A DNA stretch of 64,000 bases. Origin: Bacteroidales bacterium UBA4293 (lineage in GTDB: Bacteria > Bacteroidota > Bacteroidia > Bacteroidales > Bacteroidaceae). The notes beneath the pieces are model-generated. The model saw only the letters and a program-made list of their open reading frames with translations, searched no databases and had not been told where the DNA came from. The stretch spans positions 49,293 through 113,292 of the forward strand of contig DGVD01000011.1 of assembly GCA_002395835.1 (NCBI GenBank). Reading direction: 5' to 3'. Positions 59,836-64,000 of the stretch are shown piece after piece. The position numbers were made by a program, and so were the translations under genes. Each line of letters begins with the position of its first letter. The first letter of the stretch is position 1.

Positions 59836-59858
59836 CAGAGTAAAAAAATGAAAACCCG

Positions 59859-60956
59859 ATGGCACAACCTTATAAACTAAAGACGACATGGGGACAACTG
59901 GCAGTGCTTTGCATTGTGATTTGGTTGATGTTCTTCATACCCTTCCTGGGGCAAATAGCTGCAGGACAATCCATGGAGCATGCATTCTACTCCTTACAGT
60001 ATGTGACTCCCATTTATTTCCTTTGGATAGGAATTTTCTGTCTGAATTATTTTTGGTTGGTACCTCGTTATTTCTTGCGGAAGAAGTATACGAAATATCT
60101 GCTTCTCCTGATTTTGGTGTACTGGCTGCTGAACTTAGCTTCAGGGCAGCTGGCTTTTTTCCTTTATCGGCCCGATCATCTTGTAGACAATACAGCCATG
60201 TGGGGCAAGCATGATATTTTGCCGGAGCTTTTTGCCATGTTCCATTTGGTCAACCTTTTATTTTGCATCCTAATCACAGTGGCTGCCATCTCCCTGAGGG
60301 TCACCCAGCTGAATAAGCTTCTGCAAGAGGAAAAGGCGGAGATGGAAAAAGAACGTACTGAGGGTGAGTTGGAACGCCTCAAGGGCCAGTTGAATCCGCA
60401 TTTCCTTTTTAATACACTGAACAACATCTCCTCCCTGGCAGCCTTCGACCCCGATGCCACTCAGACCTCCATTGCCCGCCTGAGCGACATGCTCCGGTAT
60501 GTGCTTTATGAAACATCGGATGCCCGGGTGCCGCTGCAGAAAGACTTGGATTTTATTCAGAACTACATCGACCTGATGAACATCCGTTACGAGGATACCT
60601 TGCATCTGGATGTGAACCTGAAGACAGCCCATTCGGAGTATCAGATACCCCCCATGCTCTTTATCTCTATGTTGGAGAATGCTTTCAAGTATGGTGCCAG
60701 CAGTCTGCACCCCTGCCAGCTGGAGGCCAAACTGGAAGAAAAACTGAATAAAGACGGAAAGCTGGAGGGCCTGACGTTTACCGTGAAGAACACCCTGCTC
60801 ACCGAAGAGGAGATGCGAAACAAGAAAAAAGGGGGCATGGGTCTCCAGAACTTAGAGAAAAGACTGAATCTGCTCTATCCTGGCAAGCATCAGCTTACTT
60901 GCGGAGAGACGGGTGATGGTAGTTATGTAGCTAAACTTGAACTGAATACGATATGA
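59859..60956 (+). CDS. LytS/YehU-type sensor histidine kinase
   Basis: A 365-aa membrane kinase. Four hydrophobic helices (about residues 14-150) lead into a short coiled coil (KAEMEKERTEGELERLKG). The His_kinase phospho-acceptor region is LNPHFLFNTLNNISSLA. The ATPase part has IPPMLFISMLENAFKYGA (N box) and GGMGLQNLEKRLNLLY (G box). No separate sensor domain is seen, so the membrane part may sense. The stop overlaps the regulator start (ATGA). Confidence 0.92.
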   Translation: MAQPYKLKTTWGQLAVLCIVIWLMFFIPFLGQIAAGQSMEHAFYSLQYVTPIYFLWIGIFCLNYFWLVPRYFLRKKYTKYLLLLILVYWLLNLASGQLAFFLYRPDHLVDNTAMWGKHDILPELFAMFHLVNLLFCILITVAAISLRVTQLNKLLQEEKAEMEKERTEGELERLKGQLNPHFLFNTLNNISSLAAFDPDATQTSIARLSDMLRYVLYETSDARVPLQKDLDFIQNYIDLMNIRYEDTLHLDVNLKTAHSEYQIPPMLFISMLENAFKYGASSLHPCQLEAKLEEKLNKDGKLEGLTFTVKNTLLTEEEMRNKKKGGMGLQNLEKRLNLLYPGKHQLTCGETGDGSYVAKLELNTI

Positions 60957-61693
60957 AACTGAACTGCGTGATAGTGGATGATGAGCCCCTGGCCATCAAA
61001 CTGATGAAGAGTTTTGTGGAGCGCACACCCTTCCTGGATTTGAAGGGCACGTTCCTGAATCCGATGGATGCACTGGCTTTTATCGACGATAATATCAACC
61101 TGGTTTTCATGGACATCAATATGCCGGGTATAACCGGTTTGGAGCTATCCAAGCTGATTCGTCCGAAGACGAAGATTATCTTCACCACTGCCTATAAGGA
61201 ATATGCTTTTGAAAGCTATGAGGTGCAAGCCATCGATTATCTTTTAAAGCCCATCAGCTATCCGAAGTTCCTTTCTGCCGTGACTCGTGCCAAGGAATAC
61301 TTTGAGCAGATAGAAGCGGCTAAGGCTGCACCCGCTGCTCCTGCAGCCCCTGCATCCACCGAGGCTGCTGCCGACCCGAATGCGGAATACATTTTTGTGA
61401 AATGCGAATTCAAGCAGGTGCGTGTGGATTTGAGCCAGATTCTCTTTATCAGTGGCTTGAAGGATTACGTGCGCATTCACCTGAAGAACCAGGCTCGGCC
61501 ATTGATAGCGCTGACCACCATGAAGGGGCTGGAGGAAAAACTGCCGGCCAACCGCTTCTGCCGGGTGCACCGTTCATACATCGTAGCCATGGACAAGATA
61601 GAGAGTGTGGAGCGGAATGTGATTACCATAGCCGGTGAAGCCATTCCGGTTTCCGAGGCAAATCAAGATAAATTTTATTCGTTGATGAAATGA
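60953..61693 (+). CDS. LytTR-family response regulator
   Basis: A 246-aa protein. The receiver domain (about 1-118) has the acidic pair IVDDEPLAIKLM, the phospho-Asp in LVFMDINMPGITGLEL, and a Thr/Lys region TTAYKEYAFESYEVQAIDYL. An Ala/Pro-rich linker (about 123-140) follows, and then a LytTR DNA-binding domain (VKCEFKQVRVDLSQILFIS, CRVHRSYIVAMDKIESVE). It is translationally coupled to the kinase before it and to the PfkB gene after it. Confidence 0.94.
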   Translation: MKLNCVIVDDEPLAIKLMKSFVERTPFLDLKGTFLNPMDALAFIDDNINLVFMDINMPGITGLELSKLIRPKTKIIFTTAYKEYAFESYEVQAIDYLLKPISYPKFLSAVTRAKEYFEQIEAAKAAPAAPAAPASTEAAADPNAEYIFVKCEFKQVRVDLSQILFISGLKDYVRIHLKNQARPLIALTTMKGLEEKLPANRFCRVHRSYIVAMDKIESVERNVITIAGEAIPVSEANQDKFYSLMK

Positions 61694-62619
61694 GAAAAGT
61701 TATTGGAATAGGAGAGAGCGTACTGGACATTGTACTGAAGAATAATCAGCCGAAATCCGCCAACCCCGGAGGCTCTGCCTTCAATGCCGTGATTTCCCTG
61801 GGCCGCTGCGGCTTACCCAGCTGCTTCCTCACGGAGATGGGCGACGACTATGTGGCTGACTTAACCATAGGATTCATGGAGGATAGTGGGGTGGCTACAC
61901 ATTTTGTAACCCAGATACCGAATAGCAAGAGTAAGGTGTCTCTGGCCTTTCTAAATGATAAGAATGAAGCCAGCTATCAGTTCTACAGAGACCCAGAACC
62001 CGAGAACCTGGTTTATGCCATCCCCCCTATTAATCCCGATGATTTGGTGCTCATCAGCTCCTTCTATGCCGTGAATCCTTCTATCCGCTACAGGGTTCAG
62101 CCCTTCCTGAAGAAAGCGCATGATGCCGGAGCCATCATCTATTACGACGTGAATTTCAGAATGAACCATGCCAGTTCCATTCCTGCCGTGATGGCCAGTG
62201 TGCGGGAGAATTTTTCCCTCTCTAGCATTGTGAGAGGCTCTGTGGATGATTTCAAGGTTCTCTATGGAACGACCGACGCTCGGGAAATCTATGAGAAATA
62301 TGTGGCACCTTATTGCCCCATCCTGATTTTGACCAATGGGGGGAATCCCGTACGCATCTATACGCCTACACTTCGCTTGCAGTTCGATGTGGAGCAGATG
62401 GAAACCGTGAGCACCATAGGGGCAGGCGACAATTACAACGCAGGTGTGCTGTATTATTTGTATAAAAATAAAATAGGAAGGGCCGACTTGCAGAAACTGC
62501 AAAGTGAACAGTGGCATGAACTGCAGACAGAAGCAGAAAGCTTTGCCACCCATGTGTGCCAGAGTATAGAAAACTACGTTTCCGTAGAGTTCGGAAAAAA
62601 GAAAGCGCCAACCCGTTAA
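61690..62619 (+). CDS. PfkB-family carbohydrate kinase
   Basis: A 309-aa ribokinase-type sugar kinase, probably a fructokinase. The PfkB N-terminal signature is seen in NPGGSAFNAVISLGRCG, and the C-terminal signature with the catalytic Asp in STIGAGDNYNAGVLYYL; here Asn follows the Asp where Ala or Ser is usual. Its ATG overlaps the regulator stop (ATGA), which suggests that the two-component pair acts with it. The stop codon lies in the loop of the terminator hairpin. Confidence 0.88.
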   Translation: MRKVIGIGESVLDIVLKNNQPKSANPGGSAFNAVISLGRCGLPSCFLTEMGDDYVADLTIGFMEDSGVATHFVTQIPNSKSKVSLAFLNDKNEASYQFYRDPEPENLVYAIPPINPDDLVLISSFYAVNPSIRYRVQPFLKKAHDAGAIIYYDVNFRMNHASSIPAVMASVRENFSLSSIVRGSVDDFKVLYGTTDAREIYEKYVAPYCPILILTNGGNPVRIYTPTLRLQFDVEQMETVSTIGAGDNYNAGVLYYLYKNKIGRADLQKLQSEQWHELQTEAESFATHVCQSIENYVSVEFGKKKAPTR

Positions 62620-62632
62620 GAGCTGGCGCTTT
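62602..62632. terminator. Bidirectional terminator between pfkB-type gene and mscL
   Basis: AAAGCGCCA (62602-62610) pairs with TGGCGCTTT (62624-62632), with a T-run following. The last codons and the stop of the upstream gene are inside the hairpin. Confidence 0.9.
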
Positions 62633-62651
62633 TTTTAATGCTGTGTATTAC

Positions 62652-63080
62652 TTATTTCTGATTCTTCAGTAAATCACGAATCTCAGTCAGCAACTTTTCT
62701 TCTGCAGTTGGCTCTGGATCTGGAGCAGGAGCTTCTTCTTCCTTCTTTCTCAGTTCAGACATCTTAGCTATAGCCTTCACAATGAAGAAGATAGCAAGAG
62801 CGATGATCAAGAAGTCGATGACATTCTGCAAGAATGCACCATAGTTCCAGGTAACAGCTTCCTGAACTACTTCCTCGCCTTCCATAACAGCATCCTTCAG
62901 GACAACCTTCAGATCTGCTACACTATGGCCACCCAGTAATAAGCCGATAAATGGCATGATAAGGTCGGCTACGATAGAGCTTACAATCTTACCGAATGCT
63001 CCACCGATGATAACACCAACTGCCATGTCTACAACATTGCCCTTCATGGCAAATGCTTTAAAATCACTAATAAAACCCAT
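62652..63080 (-). CDS. mscL: Large-conductance mechanosensitive channel
   Basis: A 142-aa membrane channel that opens on hypo-osmotic shock. The pore helix TM1 region is FAMKGNVVDMAVGVIIGG with GKIVSSIVADLIMP. The periplasmic loop is short and acidic (DAVMEGEEVVQEAV), TM2 is FLIIALAIFFIVKAI, and a charged cytoplasmic helix ends the protein. A minus-strand TATATTTG box (63115-63122) lies upstream. Confidence 0.96.
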   Translation of the reverse strand: MGFISDFKAFAMKGNVVDMAVGVIIGGAFGKIVSSIVADLIMPFIGLLLGGHSVADLKVVLKDAVMEGEEVVQEAVTWNYGAFLQNVIDFLIIALAIFFIVKAIAKMSELRKKEEEAPAPDPEPTAEEKLLTEIRDLLKNQK

Positions 63081-63227
63081 TTTTATAAAATTTAAGTTAG
63101 ACTAATATTTGCTACAAATATAAGAATTTTTTTAATTATCACCATATCGACATGGAAAAATCGTTTTTTTTACGGGAAATAGCAAAAAAAATAAATTGTT
63201 TTCATTCCCTATTAGAAAATATTTCAG

Positions 63228-63235
63228 TAATTTTG
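63228..63235 (+). promoter_or_regulatory. gap promoter -7 box
   Basis: TAATTTTG fits TAnnTTTG. The -33 element is unclear. It would leave a leader of about 80 nt before gap. Confidence 0.5.
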
Positions 63236-63320
63236 TGCCGAAAATCTGAGACTATATTTTTATAGCTTGGATTTGAACGAGTAATACACATTTTATTAAC
63301 ACATAAAAACTTTTTAATCA

Positions 63321-64000
63321 ATGACAAAAGTAGCTATTAACGGTTTTGGCCGTATTGGTCGTCTCGCATTCCGTCAGATGTTCGAGGCTGAAGGTTATGA
63401 GGTTGTTGCTATCAACGACTTGACTTCTCCAAAGATGCTTGCTCATCTTCTTAAGTATGATACTGCTCAGGGTGGTTTCGCTGGCAAGTATGGTGAAGGT
63501 AAGCACACTGTATGTTACAAGGACGCTGTTTTGGCTGAGGATGGCAAGACTGTTGTAACTCCAGGTTCTATCACTGTAGACGGTAAGGAGATTACTATTT
63601 ATGCTAAGCCAAACGCTGCTGAACTTCCTTGGGGCGAACTGGGTGTAGACGTTGTTCTGGAGTGCACTGGTTTCTATACTTCTAAGGCTAAGGCTTCTGC
63701 ACACATCACTGCTGGTGCTAAGAAGGTGGTTATCTCTGCTCCTGCTGGTAATGACCTGCCTACTATCGTTTACAACGTAAACCATAAGACTTTGACTCCT
63801 GCTGATACTATCATCTCTGCAGCATCTTGTACTACTAACTGCTTGGCTCCTATGGCTGCAGCTCTGAATGCATATGCTCCTATCCAGTCTGGTATCATGT
63901 CTACTATCCACGCTTATACTGGTGACCAGATGATTCTGGACGGTCCTCAGCGTAAGGGTGACCTCCGTCGTTCTCGCGCAGGTGCTCAGAACATCGTTCC
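63321..64000 (+). CDS. gap: Glyceraldehyde-3-phosphate dehydrogenase, 3' end cut by the window
   Basis: The first 226 residues of the glycolytic enzyme. The N-terminal NAD loop is VAINGFGRIGRLAFRQ. The catalytic cysteine region is SAASCTTNCLAPMAAAL. The segment HAYTGDQMILDGPQRKGDLR follows and the window ends at the next conserved block (GAQNIVP). Codon use is strongly biased (GCT, GGT, TCT), as for fba, indicating high expression. Confidence 0.97.
   Translation, partial: MTKVAINGFGRIGRLAFRQMFEAEGYEVVAINDLTSPKMLAHLLKYDTAQGGFAGKYGEGKHTVCYKDAVLAEDGKTVVTPGSITVDGKEITIYAKPNAAELPWGELGVDVVLECTGFYTSKAKASAHITAGAKKVVISAPAGNDLPTIVYNVNHKTLTPADTIISAASCTTNCLAPMAAALNAYAPIQSGIMSTIHAYTGDQMILDGPQRKGDLRRSRAGAQNIV

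Overview
The window is from a Bacteroidales chromosome, most likely a gut Bacteroidaceae or Prevotellaceae member; I cannot name the species. Three things point there. Many genes are preceded by the Bacteroidetes promoter pattern TTTG-N19/21-TAnnTTTG. There are several families that I know mainly from this order (DUF4831, DUF3256 and DUF5715 types, stand-alone AICAR transformylase, a LytS/LytTR pair). There is a menaquinone pathway gene. I see no rRNA, tRNA, CRISPR array, integrase or complete transposase.

1-21.8 kb is ordinary core genome in compact operons. It holds nadB-nadA-nadC (de novo NAD synthesis), then phoH-purC-menG-aroE on the minus strand, DUF5715-truA-EamA-DUF3256-hypothetical, rpmE, fba, nnr-DUF4831, hpt-adk-obg-pgeF, an AICAR transformylase, and a LysR regulator translationally coupled to an Ntn hydrolase. 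57.1-64 kb is core again: guaA, panE, a LytS/LytTR two-component pair coupled to a PfkB kinase, mscL, and the start of gap.

21.8-57 kb is an accessory region that looks AT-richer. It opens with 1.5 kb of non-coding DNA holding a GTTAAC repeat array, a candidate ncRNA and a long inverted repeat. Then come small unrelated genes, mostly on the minus strand: ADP-ribosylglycohydrolase, LRR protein, SprT-like protease, a broken WG/ankyrin protein, a hydrolase fusion, GNAT, a sirtuin without the zinc cysteines, a 2H phosphoesterase and a PD-(D/E)XK-like nuclease. They are separated by dispersed repeats that carry promoters. Several genes here are broken by single-base indels.

The centrepiece is a three-gene operon at 34.37-45.91 kb with its own promoter and terminator. 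It encodes a NERD-like nuclease/SF1 helicase (670 aa), a 1078-aa protein with no recognisable domain, and a 2088-aa SF2 helicase with zinc clusters and a DUF1998-type C-terminus. The last two look like DruH and DruE of a type III Druantia anti-phage system. The nuclease/helicase would be an extra component.

Immediately downstream, a 1841-bp element (46390-48230) with terminal inverted repeats and an 8-bp target duplication sits inside a yhcG/DUF1016 nuclease remnant. Removing it restores the reading frame exactly. It carries three cargo genes and no transposase. Beyond it lie a MazG-like pyrophosphohydrolase, a phage-type protein sharing an N-terminal motif with one of the cargo proteins, and a truncated prfH fused in frame to an unrelated domain. 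Last come small lipoproteins and two paralogous Ser/Thr kinases separated by a recurrent spacer.
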